Positions 39,233 to 50,690 of a DNA stretch of 64,000 bases are shown in pieces (position 1 is the stretch's first letter; every line of letters starts with the position of its first letter). Below the pieces are notes generated by a model. That model saw only the letters and a list, made by a program, of their open reading frames with translations, did no database searches and had not been told where the DNA came from. This stretch comes from Calvatia gigantea (lineage: Eukaryota > Basidiomycota > Agaricomycetes > Agaricales > Lycoperdaceae): contig JACAAK010000014.1 of assembly GCA_025093985.1 (NCBI GenBank), positions 558,001 through 622,000 of the forward strand. Reading direction: 5' to 3'. The position numbers and the translations under genes are program-made.

Positions 39233-42200
39233 TCATACAATAGCTTTAATCAGCAGACCCTCCAACCGACAATACTCCGGCACAATCGCCGCATACGTCG
39301 AAAACGCATCCGGGTCCGGTTCCGCGACCTTGGCCAAACCAATTTGCGCCTCCTGTATCTAACGTAGGGAGCGCCACGACCTGGCGTCAGTGGTGTCGGT
39401 TGTGTTTGTTGTTGCTGTTGCTGCCCGTGTCCGCCACCACCTTGGTGCTGCTGTCCAGCATGCTGTCCTCCTGGTGTGGTTTGTCCATTCGACGCAGCGC
39501 CACTCCCAGGTCCAGGGCTGATATTCAGACCTGTCATGCTGAGATTGATATCGGGTGTGGTATATGCTGCGGTTGGTGTCCGCATCGAGCCGCTAGTGCT
39601 ACCCGAGAGCCCCAAATCCGTATTCCCATATCCAGCACCGGAAGCGCCCAGGCTCAGTATGGCATGAGGCATCCCACCAAAGTTCCCAAACCCAGAAGCT
39701 CTCTCTAACTCCTCTTCCTCCTCTTCAAACACCGTAGCACCAACACCAGATCGACTGCCAAATGGCGTACTGGATCCACTATTCGCGCCACTTCCCGGCG
39801 CACCACCACCACCACCACCACCACCGCTGCCAGGACCACCACCCACATTCACCCCAGGTACACCAGAAACAAGACTCAACAACCCTCCACCCATACTCCC
39901 CCCAACGCCAGTGCCAGCACCGGCAGGTCCCACAGCGCCATTAATATTCGTCCTAACCGGCACTCCACCACTCGCCACCCACCTCTTCTGCAATAGCCTT
40001 TTGATTTCATCCTCGAATACCCCTAACCCACCCGCACCCCACTCCCTTCCCCACACCCACCTCGCAACATACGCCCCACCCAAAGCCCCACGTGAAGGAT
40101 ACCCATACACAGGAGTATTCCTATGAGGCACGACTTGCGCCTGAGTCGACTTGGGTGTTAGGTACGAACACGGGTGCGTTAAATACGTCCCCCTGCGATA
40201 TTAGATATCGAAGGGAAATTCGCCGCTGCTGCACCTGTACATATCACACGTGCCGGGAGTGGTGTCGAATCATACGGATCAAACGAAAGTCCAAGACTCG
40301 ACTGTCGCCGCGGACAAATTCGCCGCTGCCGCTGCCGAAGCCGCCGCCGCCGACGATGATGTCGCATTAGGTGTCGAGGACCGACCACCAATAATTAAAG
40401 GCGGTGGTGGAGTTGGGTTGTTCCCCGCTCCGCCTGATACTGCACCTCCTCCTTGGGGGCTACTGACGGATTTTCTGGGAGAACCGAGGACACCTGTTGC
40501 GAGCATACGAGACCATTTGACACGGAACGCGAGGATTTGGCTTTCGATGAGACAACGGGGGTTTGCGCGGAGGTCCCTGAATTCGTTGACTTTGATACCG
40601 GTTTCGAAGCGGTATATGCCTTTTACGTGTGAATATGGATAGGAGTCTGCTTGGAGGTGCCAGAAGCTGAAGAGTTTGTCGTCCAGTCTGTTTTTGTTTT
40701 GCGTACATGGATAGAAATAATGCGTGCTGTGCGTGAGACCAATTTGGGTTTGTGCGGGAAGTTGTGTGTGTTCATTTTAGGGAACATGGAAAAAAAAGGG
40801 GGGGAGGATTTGATTAGAATGAAGATCGGATGCGGTTTATGGTTGGCCACGAGGTAGAGGGGGGGGGGGACCAAATTGGAAATTTCAAACGTACCCAATA
40901 GATCCGCCGGGCGGGACGATGGCAACCAAACGATCGAATGCACTCCAGCTTTTGGTATACATATCGCGGACCAATGCACGCGGAACATCGGCATTCCTAT
41001 TTATGGCAATAAATTAAAGCAAAATAAATTTTTGGGTATTGGTTCAATGACGAAATTTGGAAGACGGGAAATAAACGGACCTGCTGCAGAGAAGAGCGAT
41101 GTAGCGACGTTTTTCATTGGAGTCTTGGGCAGGGTGGGGAAATAGATTATACAGACGTGTAGGCAAGTAGTGTTGTGCGGGGGTAAGTAACATATCCATT
41201 GGACCGAAAGATAGTACTGCATCACTGGGGGATGGACACAGTGAAAGATAAGTTGCCAAATAGTCAATCGTGAACGGGGCCACGATCGTCTCTGTCAACA
41301 GAAGGGATTTACTCTCAGTGAACAAAACGGTGTAAATATAAAATGTAGCATACACACCTGGGTCAAAACGGTATCGCTCCACGAGGTATCGAGAAACACT
41401 TCCAGCACGTCGGCCCCCTCCAGATGTATCAACATCACCTAACCACCCCCTAACACGTCGGCCTTCCTCCCGACTTCCACCCACGATATCTAGAATCCCC
41501 TCATCCCAATGGCCTTGAGTACCAGGACCTCCATGGACCCACATGCCTGTCGCACAAGCCTCAGCTTCACCCATCGGGATCCACTTTCCCGCCAAGAGAC
41601 TACATAGAAATGCGCTCGCGAGTTGCACGCGTCCAGTACGTGCCCAGACTTCCTGTTGCCAAGTTTCTCGTACACGGAGGAGTTGTGCGGCTACCATGGA
41701 GGGAGTGGCAGCTGTGCCAACGCGTGCAGCCATACGTTCTGGACCTCCGAGGATATTTTCGATCATAAGAGCATGAGGATGTGAAGCTGTATCTTGTGCG
41801 ATGGGGGTATTTGGTAATGAGAAGGTATGTGCAGAAAAGTGGGAATGCAAGGGTAGATTTGGGTCGAGAGACGAGAGAGAGGGGACGGTTGTAGATTTCC
41901 ACCAGACCAGTGCATGCTTTGGGATGAGAGATAAATTGATAAATCACCTAATTTTTGTGGAGAGCTGTAGAGGACACTCACATGGGCAGCACCGCCGATA
42001 GATTTTATCCTCGACAAGTCGTGATTACTTGCCAATTTTCCAAGAAGGGCATCTGTGTTTATCACGTGGGATGGTGAGCATGGAATGGAAAGAGTGGGAC
42101 GACACGTGCGGGGAGGCGCGAACGGATTTGAATAACATGCAACCTCCGAAATTGAATATTGAATATTGGGTCGGGGCCAAGCGCGTCCCGTCCCGAAAAA

Positions 42201-42502
42201 AAACATGAGCATGACTTACCAAGACCCTTGATCCACATTTCTATAGGCGTAGTATATGCATCGCCTGGGGTCGTGAAGATGCCACCCTGGGTGCTGAAGG
42301 TCGCCGAGAGATGATCAATTGAGAGCGCCTGCGGAGATCATGGACAAGTGAGAACGCACAGGAATTCGGGGAGCTCAGTATCGAAATCGATGGACTCGAC
42401 TCCGACAAGCTCAAGACTCTCGTCGACGATGGAAGCGCGGAGCTGATCTGTGGAAAGCTCGATGCCCAGGAAGAGTGCTGGGCCGGATTTGGGAGCAGGC
42501 AT
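39233..42502 (-). CDS. Xylulokinase (FGGY family) with long low-complexity insert
   Basis: It phosphorylates D-xylulose to xylulose-5-phosphate in the cytosol, feeding the pentose phosphate pathway. The start is ATG 42502-42500, giving FLGIELSTDQLRASIVDES (the FGGY phosphate-binding strand). Then follow FLTQGGIFTTPGDAYTTPIE, LSRIKSIGGAAHHALVWW, LGGPERMAARVGTAATPSM, ATGMWVHGG, the actin-like C-domain pieces (YSHVKGIYRFETGIKVNEF, ARVICTGAAAAN, GYPSRGALGGAYVARWVWG) and a final EPDPDAFSTYAAIVPEYCRL, with the stop at 39235-39233. Before the end lies an insert of about 230 residues rich in Gly, Ser and Gln, a type seen in basidiomycete xylulokinases. The frame slips by one base at about 40,320, 40,190, 40,150 and 39,365, so either these are sequence errors or the C-terminal half is damaged. 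Confidence 0.75.
39400..39980 (-). repeat. Low-complexity Gly/Gln/Ser-coding tract in xylulokinase
   Basis: Runs of CAN/CCN triplets on the plus strand encode poly-Gly (about 39,805-39,835) and a Gln run (about 39,405-39,430). The tract is open in the xylulokinase frame and ends just before the conserved C-terminal helix. Confidence 0.6.
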
Positions 42503-43019
42503 GGGTATGGGTAGGTGGTATATCCGGGGACGTTAGTATTTGGTAAGGAGTGTACGGGGGAATTGTCCGTCGATCACTCCCGTCGACCACTGTAGACGAG
42601 TACTGGGAGAGTGAAAAAGATGGGACTCTCTGTCCCTCGAATTCTCACCCTCTCGCCTAGCCTCACGCAAACTCTCTCATCAACACCGAGGGTTATGTCA
42701 GCATCCCACGCATGACAATCGAAGAAGTCCTCCCATCTCGGTCCTCTCCGGCCCTCCCTTACCTGGGTCATTCTCGGGCGTCCCTGCAATCACTTTCGCG
42801 ATGCCGATTTTGAAATTGCATCAACCTATTCCTGGACTCACACTTGATCTTGACTTGACGTCTATTAGCTCAGTTATCAGACACTCTTCGGTTGCCACAT
42901 CAGAAATCCTCACGCTATTGGAGTGATGTGCTAACCTCCTGTTCTACACGTGGCTTCCCTGGGCCTGCCTTCCGCGTTTTCTAGAGCATAATCCAGCCTT
43001 TTTCGTCATGGCGCCTCCT
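42503..43019. other. Spacer between xylulokinase and tandem unit 1
   Basis: Upstream region of xylulokinase (minus). Homology to the repeated units starts at about 43,020, so this is outside the array. No gene was seen. Confidence 0.5.
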
Positions 43020-43096
43020 CCGAAATGAGATAACGGCGGCCGCAACACGCGTTCAAAACCCACCATGAGTGCATCATATCCCCTGTTATGACGTAT

Positions 43097-43170
43097 AGAA
43101 CGTTCACAACGTTCAGAACCCACTTCCATAATGCCATAAACACGTTGCATCCTCTTCGGACTGTATAAAA
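43097..43170 (+). promoter_or_regulatory. Lectin 1 promoter: GAAC/GTTC repeats and TATA box
   Basis: At 43097-43120 there is a run of AGAACGTTC-type inverted half-sites. At 43164-43170 there is TATAAAA, about 97 nt before the ATG. The half-site run is kept in units 2 and 3 (49345-49368 and 54201-54224), but the TATA box is changed to TATAACA in both (49411 and 54266). Confidence 0.5.
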
Positions 43171-43266
43171 GCATCGCGCGAAGAGTTTCAACCTTCTCGT
43201 CGGTTTCTTTCTCTTCTTTTCAGCCCGAAAGCCTCACCCGCCTGTTCTATCACCCAACTACAAACC

Positions 43267-44071
43267 ATGTCTACTGAAGTCACTTCTGGGAGCACTTACA
43301 AAATCACCAACGTCAAGTCCAACACCGTCGTTGACCTTTCAGGCGACGACAACAAATCCAGTAAGCATCCACACCTAGCTCCCTCCCCGCGCGTGTTCTG
43401 AATCTGAGCCTTCTCTGCTCGCAGTCATTGGCTATCCCTACCACGGCGGCAAGAACCAACAATGGACTTTCAACTGGACAGGCAAATCCTGGACCATCCG
43501 TTCTGTCTCGTCGAACCAATACCTCGGCTTCGAAGGTAAACCCACAGACGGAACCCATCTCGTTGTGGTCAATAACCCCTTCGAATGGCATATCTGGCGC
43601 GACGAAGCTAACGAGAATACTTTCCGGTGAGCATTACTTTTGCAAAAAAAAACTTCAACCTGTAGCTTTGTTTTTCTTTCTTCGGCCGCTCTTGCACCGG
43701 CACTAACCCAGTACGGGTGTTCGCTTCAATTGTTTCCGCGTTGCGTTCATTTCAGCTTTCACTTCGGGCCGTCGTTGCTGTTCTTTTTATTTGATGAATT
43801 GATGGATGTTGTCAAAAAAAATAAATAAATCGCGCACTAACCCACTTCTTTTTTTTTTCTCTTTCTCGCCGCTGTTTAGGATTTTCGTCCCCTTCACACA
43901 CTACAACCTCGACTTATTCAACTGGGGTGACGCAACTCCTAGAACACCCGTCCAGCTCTGGTGGACTTGGGCAGGTCTTCATCAAACCTGGAAAATTGAA
44001 CGCCGTACGTTATCCGCGTTCCCTGCTTGTGTTCATATTATTAACAACACGTGTTTGGTTTCACAGCTTGA
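43267..44071 (+). CDS. Ricin-B-like beta-trefoil lectin (intact copy)
   Basis: Predicted small carbohydrate-binding protein of about 140 residues, with no signal peptide and so probably cytosolic, as for many fungal defence lectins. Four exons: 43267-43360, 43425-43626, 43880-44004 and 44067-44071, the last carrying only the end of one codon plus TGA. It begins YKITNVKSNTVVDLSGDDNKS and has the beta-trefoil QxW-type motifs NQQW (exon 2) and HQTW (exon 3), plus SVSSNQYLGF and DLFNWGD repeats. All splice sites are canonical. This resembles the small ricin-B-type lectins widespread in Agaricomycetes; sugar specificity cannot be read. There is no toxin catalytic domain. It converges on kinase 1, whose stop is 433 bp away. 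Confidence 0.8.
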
Positions 44072-44503
44072 ACATCCTTTGTATTAATTCTTTGGTTGCT
44101 TTATTTCGGCGCCATTTCATACCCTTTTCCCCCTTCCCCTGTCTCTTTATCTGTCTCGATGTGTGAAGCTTTTCTGTGATATTGGCTCAGGCTCTGGCTC
44201 TGACGTTCTTTTCGGAATTGTACTCGCGTTCTGTCATATAATTGTACTTATTCCACCAGTGGCGATGTTGTTTTCATTATTGTTTGAATATATCGTGCGT
44301 TTACCTTATGAACTTCGGATTCGATATGAATTATTTGTAGTACATCAGCAGCGCGTAGCAAATACGGGTATGAAAGGCAGTCGTGAGTGATGCTTCTTTC
44401 ATAGGGAACCATTTTGAGCCTGCATCAACTGGGGTCATAGAGTCCCTCAAAGGGAAGGTAACGGTAGGAAAACTAATTACTGTACATAGTCGAAGAGAAA
44501 TGG

Positions 44504-47500
44504 TCATGACGGAGGAATGGTTATCTTCGCCAACTCCTGTATAACTACCTCAATCCCTAACCTTTCTTCGGGTTCCTTCTTCCAACAACCTTCAAAAATC
44601 TCCCAAAGAAATTCCGTCCCTAATGGCTCCGGGTCTGGATATTTGGGTCTCGCATCCTTCATAATGATATTGAGTATTATGGTCGTGTCTTGGTGAATAT
44701 CATAGAATGGATGGAGCCCAGTCCAAATCTACCAAATAATGATGAGAGTTGGTTCATTAAAGCATCGTGGAAAGTCGTACCTCATAGGATAACATCGCAA
44801 AGGCGTACACATCGGTTGCCTTGTTAGGTCCAATTCCTTGGAGCAGCTCCGGGGCTTGATAACGACAGGCCCCTGCTGGTTTAGTGGTGAACCCGCGTTG
44901 ACCCAGGATCTTGGAACGACCGAAGTCGCAGAGAAGTGGATGACCGTCATCATGAATGAGGACGTTGCTCTGAAATGATTAATACAATTAGCCCTCGCTA
45001 TCGAACAGAACCATAATCTACACACCGGTTTTAAGATCCCCATGGACAACGTCCTGGTCATGGAGATATCGCAAGGCCTTCTGAGACGCCTCTTATCTAT
45101 GGGGAGAGAGAGCGTGTCCGTTGATCTCAAGAGAGGAAGGTAGAGGAACAACGTACAATAAACAGTCGCGTACCAATTTCCGGGACTAACCTCAGAAAAT
45201 GATCCAAAGCTCCTCTCTTGCAATAGGGAGCGATGAGAGCGGGACATCCAAATCGCCCATGATCATAAGATAAGCCAAGGAATGGCAAGACATTTGGGTG
45301 GTGTAAATTTTGCCAAACCATGGTTTCCCGAATTAGGTACTGTGCGGGAAGTTCGATTAAACAACCTGTACGATCCTCGAGGAAGAGCTTGCCTTTCTTA
45401 TCTTCTCTACCATGTCCACATCCCTTGTTATCCGCAGGACTTTGATAGCAACCTTCGTGATGGCGTTGACTTTTCAGGTGATTGGTTCACTGCAACTGAT
45501 TGCGGTCTGCCACATACCGTGACACGCATTTTACTATCGCCGATGAAAAATCCAATGAACACATCAGCAGCGCCGCCACTATGATTAGGATGAATATTGT
45601 ACATTTAGACGCCCAACCCGGCCATCGAGATTCTAGCAGCGTTGAGGAGAAGTATTGAGAGACCTGTTGACAAAAACAACGAATAAATACCTTGCAAGGG
45701 ACATCATTTATATCAGTTGGAATGTTGGTGATCCCCGGCCACGCACCCCACCCTACCCCTCTTGTGCTTCGTGCTTTTTGTATTCGAATTCCTACCTTTA
45801 CTTGAGAGGTCTCCACAATATCTACGCCAAACGTCGATCGTCCTATATCGCCGACTCCACTCAGATGGTTGTTGCTTTCCGAATGTGAGTTTCGTTGATG
45901 ACGGGATGTTGAACTTTGTTTGGCATAGCTTTGAGTAGAGTTTCGCGGGGAGAGGGGGGGTTGTTTGGGTTTAGGCATTGGTGGCAATTGAAGCTGACCT
46001 CATATCAGATTTGGGTGGAAACCAACAGGGCAGTAATTACAAACCTCTACCGAGCTCTCTGGACCATTTCCCGCCTGAGTAGCACCAGAATGGGGCGACT
46101 GTGAAATCTTGGGATATGCAGGGGGGATTGAATGATGCAGGTAAGCTCCTTAGAAGACAGGGACCGATGGTTCGATACCTACCCGTAGCAAAATCTCCTC
46201 CACGTGGACATAATCGACTTTGGCACCGGAGCTTTCCCTTTGTCTCTCAAAGGTGGGGTTGACCTCGGCTCCTGCCCTTGGCAATTGATCTTCTTGAATT
46301 CCTAAGTCTTTGAGAGAGCTCTGGAGTTTTTCGCAGCTAGGCCGATCTTCGGGTGTATAATCCCAGCATGTAACCAGCAAGTCCCACAGCTGGTCATTAA
46401 TTTCACTACCATCACCCGGTGTCGGACGAAGTGGGATTTCCTTCTTCATCATGGCGAGAATCACCCCGACAGGATTATACTGGTGGTAAGGCACCTTGTT
46501 TGTCAGAATCTTTGGAATATTTAGCGGCTGATCGCACGATGTCGGACAGAACGTTTCCACCTCATAGCATAGACAGGCAAACGACCAGATATCACAGGAT
46601 TTCGTGGCTTGAGGGTCTCCAGTTATCGTAAATAGCTCGGGCGCCCTCCAGTGAGTGGTTCCCCCAATCGATGTGATAGATTTTAGTTGTGAAGTTGCTG
46701 CAATGGACGACGAGCTAAAGTCTGCTATTAATGCATGTCCATCATCCGAAACGAGAATGTTTTCCTGTAGAAACGTCAGGCTTGAAGGCGGTGACATAAA
46801 TCACCTAGAAACTACCGCTTTGAGGTCATTATGCACCACCTGCAAACCATGCAAATACGAGAGTCCGTTGAGAATATCGGAGATCTGATTGGTGCGATAT
46901 GCAGGTCAGAAGGTGGTCTCAACACGTTAGCTATACCTACAAAAACCATCCGGGGCTTTTCAGGAAATTCCTTCATGTAATCACGAAGATTCCCTTGCTT
47001 CATCCATGGCGAAACCAGACACAATCTTGTCGATGTGGCACCAAGCGGACATACTCCGTAAAACGGCAGGATGTTTTCATGCCGAAGATGGGCCCATAGT
47101 GTCAGCTCCGGTGCGCGAGTCTAAGACAATCAGGTTATTGTGATATCATCCAAGTGAGGAGCTCTGATGAAAAGGAGGGACGTACCTTAATGATGCGCTC
47201 GTTTTCCTGAGGTTTCTGGAATACACGGAGAGCTTTGAGGCATACGGTCTGATTTTTGTATTTTCCTTGGTATACATCGGCAAAACCTCCCGTGCCTACA
47301 GGCTCGCTAGTACTGCATTCCACCCCTGTGAGCTGATATATGTTTGGAAAGACCTGGGCAGACTTGACAAGGCTACAAAGCAGAGCCAGTGCACGTCTTC
47401 GGTTGCTAGCTCCAAGAATATTGGTGTCACGAGAAACCTGGAGTGATCCACCGCTTCAGTTTGGCAGTTGCGGTCACAACGATTGTGACGTACAGTGTCT

Positions 47501-47802
47501 AGGTAATTTGCCATTGCCTGGGCATCGTGTTCTGAGAGTTCTGAAATAAGCGCACACCGGCCCGCATCTCTAAGTATTTCCGAAATAAGGATGTGGCAGC
47601 GGCTTTGTGGGGTGTGCGGAGAAGTAGGTTTGTCTGACACTTGGCCGTGGCTGGCAGAACGGACTACAAGATTGCAGGTGGAAACCGCAACCCAGATTAT
47701 GCCACTGGTGAGAAAGTCGTTCCGACTCTGCTCGAAACTGAACATACCATCGTTGTCCTTATCCTGAGATTGTGATGCGCTCTGGTTTTCATGGAGGGAC
47801 AT
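44504..47802 (-). pseudogene. Double-kinase (TKL-type) gene, unit 1, broken
   Basis: Same plan as the unit 2 gene: N-terminal helical region, kinase 1, Ser/Glu-rich linker, kinase 2. The ATG is at 47802 and the homologous stop TGA at 44506-44504. A one-base deletion at about 47,455 (after QTEA) shifts the frame just before the kinase 1 glycine loop. In kinase 1 the DFG motif reads DFS (ALIADFSSSS). The start of kinase 2 (about 45,470-45,640) is also out of frame with the linker. Other parts stay recognisable: VSPWMKQGNLRDYMKEF, HNDLK, SYDHGRFGCPALIAPYC, HGDLK and LLCDFGRSKILGQRG. The damage points to a recent pseudogene unless the early break is a sequence error. Confidence 0.75.
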
Positions 47803-48220
47803 TGATACTAATCACGTCCCGCGATTATTCGAAGAGGGTGGATTATTATTATGTGGATATGGGTTGGGAGGAGAATGAAGCCCCAAACGCTCCTCACAAG
47901 ACAAGGAACACACGGGTGTCTCCGAGCAATCACTGCCAAGGAAATCAGATAAGTAAGTGAAGCAACATCGATTTGCCATCGCGAGATAAGTTATAAAAGC
48001 AACGCGTGATTGGCCTTCTTGTCGCGCATATAAGTATAGATTGCTCGCCCTTATTCCTAACTGGTGCGCCTCATCCACTCCTTCCAGTCTCTTTGTCCGA
48101 ACCGAACATTTCCCTATCTGTCCACCGCTGAAGCGCTGAATATTGACTTTTCACCGAAACGAGATAACGGCGCCCACAGCATGCGTGCAAAATCCACCAT
48201 GAATCCATCATATCCCCTCT

Positions 48221-48704
48221 CACCTGAGACCAATTGAGATCGGGACTCATCACCGAGGGTACACAAGGTTCTAGCGGGGATATAAAATCGTAGACACTCT
48301 CGGGACACTGTATACATCTTATGCTAGTGGTAGAATTGGCTCATTAATCGGTACTGATTCCCGGCCTTTCATTCTGATTCAAAAACAAGTGCCCTTATTG
48401 TTTTTGAATCTTCTTATTGTCTCTGGACATATGGCCGATTGTAGCTGAGATTCAAAATCCGACTTACAACCGGCCCAGGTTCTTGATTCGGTAGCTGGGG
48501 TAAAACCGGTCATAGAACCGGCCGTTGCTCCAGGGAAAGAGTCAAATGGGCGGCACAGGTTAGTCCCGGAGGCAGGAAATGATTGATGCCCGGGTTCTGT
48601 GTCGGTGCTGGTCTCGGCACAGGGCACCGAGGAAGTCATGGGTTCTAACTTGGTGCCCGCAAAAGGTTGAGTGGCCCAGGAGCGGGTGCGGGAGCAGGGC
48701 ACTC
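48221..48704 (+). repeat. Left arm of the foldback element
   Basis: Inverted copy of 48848-49331. High identity by eye throughout, with scattered substitutions and no large gap. Confidence 0.8.
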
Positions 48705-48847
48705 GAATAAAATCTATTTACACGACATCAACATGGGATATATTTGACAATTTCAACAGGAGGATTCTTATCTGAGTATTTTAAGGCAAACATGCTGGTT
48801 TCTTATCTCAGTGCTTTCCTCTTTTACCTTTTTGCTGCAATTTACCT

Positions 48848-49331
48848 GAGTGCCCCGCTCCCGCACCCGCTCCTGGGCCACTCAACCTTTTGCAGGCACC
48901 GATTTAGAACCCATGACTTCCCCAGTGCCCTGTGCCGAGACCAGCACCGACTCAGAACCCAGGCATCAATCATTTCCTGCCTCCGGGACTAACCTGTGCC
49001 GCCCATTTGACTCTTTCTCTGGAGCCACTGCCAGTTCTATGACCGGTTGTACCCCGGGCACCAAATCAAGAATCTGGGCCGGTTGTAAGTCAGATTTTGA
49101 ATCTCAGCTACAATGGGTCCTACGTCCAGAGACAATAAGAAGATTCAAAAACAATAAGGGCACTTGTTTTTGAATCAGAATGAAAGGCCGGTAGTCGGCG
49201 CCGATTAATGAGCCAATTCTACTACTAGCATAAAGTCTGTTCAGTGTCCCGAGAGTGTACATGATTTTATATCCCCGCTAGAACCTTGTGTACCCTCGGT
49301 GATGGGTCCCGATCTCAATTGGTCTCAGGTG
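48848..49331 (-). repeat. Right arm of the foldback element
   Basis: Inverted copy of 48221-48704, ending GGTCTCAGGTG next to the TCT duplication. Confidence 0.8.
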
Positions 49332-49515
49332 TCTAATGATGTATAGAACGTTCAGAACATTCAGAACCCACTCCATAATGCCATAAACACGCTGCACCCT
49401 CCTCGGGTTGTATAACAGCATCGTGCGAAGAGCTTCAACCCTTCTCGTCCGTTTCTTCCTCGTTATCCCCCCTCCAACGCGAATGCCTCACCCAACCCAA
49501 CCCGACCCACAAACC

Positions 49516-50264
49516 ATGTCTATTGAAGTCTCTTCTAGGAGCATTCACAAAATCACCAACCCTCAAGGCTAACACCGTCGTTGACCTTTCAGGCGACGAC
49601 AACAAATCCAGCAAGCACCCCACCTCACTCCTTCCACGCGCGTTCTCAGCCTCTTCCCCCTCGCAGTCACCGGCTATCCCTACCACGGCGACAAAAACCA
49701 TGGACTTTCAGCTGGGCAGGTAAATCCTGTACCATCCGCTCTGTCTCGTCGAACCAATACCCCGGCCCCGTGGGTGAACCTGCAGGCGGGCCCGTCTCGT
49801 TGCGGTCAATGGCCACTTCGAATGGCATATCTAGCGCGACGAAACCAACGAGAACATTTTCCGGTGAGCGTTCACAAAAAACTCAACCTTCTCAGCTTTT
49901 CGGCCACTCTTGTGCTGGTAATAGCCCAGTGCGGGTATCCGTTTCAACCACTTCCGCGTTGTTTTCACTTCAGCTTTCATTTCGGCTTGTTGTTCCTGTT
50001 CTTCGTTGATGAGTTGATGAGTGTTGTCAAAAAATTGCGCACTAACTCGACCTTTTGTTTTTCTTTCTCGCCTCCATTTAGGATTTTCGTGCCCTTCATA
50101 CACTACAACCTCGGTTTGTTCAACTGGGGTGACGCAGCCCTGGAACGCCCGCCCAACACTGGTGGACTTGGGCAGGTCTTTATCAAACTTAAAAATTTGG
50201 GCGTTGTATGTTATCCGTGTTTCCCTCCCATCTACCCTTGCCTCTTGTTCATGTCACAGCTTGA
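49516..50264 (+). pseudogene. Ricin-B-like lectin, copy 2, broken
   Basis: Homologous to lectin 1 over all four exons. One extra base in exon 1 (about 49,560-49,570) brings an early TAA. In exon 2 four bases are missing at the NQQW motif, and the Trp codon of HIW is TAG (HIS-stop). Its TATA box is also altered. The 3' splice site before the terminal exon is kept (CAG at 50257-50259). It is clearly non-coding now. Confidence 0.8.
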
Positions 50265-50376
50265 ACGCCTTTTGTATCAATTCTTTGGTTGCTTTATTTC
50301 GGCACCATTTGATACCCTTTTTTCCCTTCCCCTGTCTTTATCTGTCTCGATGTGCGAAGCTTTACTGTGATATTGA

Positions 50377-50405
50377 CTCTGGCTCTGGCTCTGGCTCTGG
50401 CTCTG
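50377..50405. repeat. (CTCTGG)n hexanucleotide repeat
   Basis: About five CTCTGG copies lie downstream of lectin copy 2. The same site in units 1 (about 44,188) and 3 (about 55,170) has only two to three copies, so the tract is variable between units. Confidence 0.7.
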
Positions 50406-50690
50406 ATGTTCTTCGGAATTGCACTCGCGTTTGTCATATAATTGTACTTATTCCACTATGACGATGTTGTTTTCATTATTGTTTGAATGTATCGTGTATT
50501 TACCTTATGAACTTCGGGTTCAACGTGAATTATTTGTGGTACATCAACAGCTAGTAGCAAATGCGAGTGTGAAAGGTAGTCGTGAGCTACGCTCTTCATA
50601 GAGAACCATTTTGAGCCCTGGGCCATAGAATCCCTCAAAGGAAGGTAACGGTAGGAGAACTAATTACTGTACATAGTCGAAGAGAAATGG

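Larger units (their letters stand above)
43020..48153. repeat. Tandem unit 1 (lectin + double-kinase pair)
   Basis: It starts at the shared block CCGAAAxGAGATAACGGC, which recurs at 48,154 and 54,125. The unit is 5,134 bp and carries an intact lectin (plus) facing a broken double-kinase gene (minus). Confidence 0.8.
48221..49331. mobile_element. Foldback (palindromic) transposable element, non-autonomous
   Basis: Two inverted arms of equal length, 48221-48704 and 48848-49331 (484 bp each), flank a 143-bp AT-rich spacer. The ends are CACCTGAGACC...GGTCTCAGGTG. A TCT triplet flanks both sides (48218-48220 and 49332-49334), consistent with a 3-bp target duplication. Units 1 and 3 show the uninterrupted site (43080-43095 and 54184-54199). 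No transposase is encoded. The mirrored 107-codon frames in the arms are a by-product of the symmetry. Confidence 0.8.

Noticed and set aside
43097..43120. Canonical heat-shock element.
   Set aside because: GAA and TTC half-sites are present but the alternating 1- and 2-bp gaps break the required 5-bp phase.
43267..44071. Ricin-type toxin.
   Set aside because: Only a small beta-trefoil lectin module is encoded; there is no N-glycosidase chain.
48379..49173. Two nearly identical 107-codon frames on opposite strands.
   Set aside because: They are mirror images created by the foldback arms, with no start context or known domain; not a gene pair.
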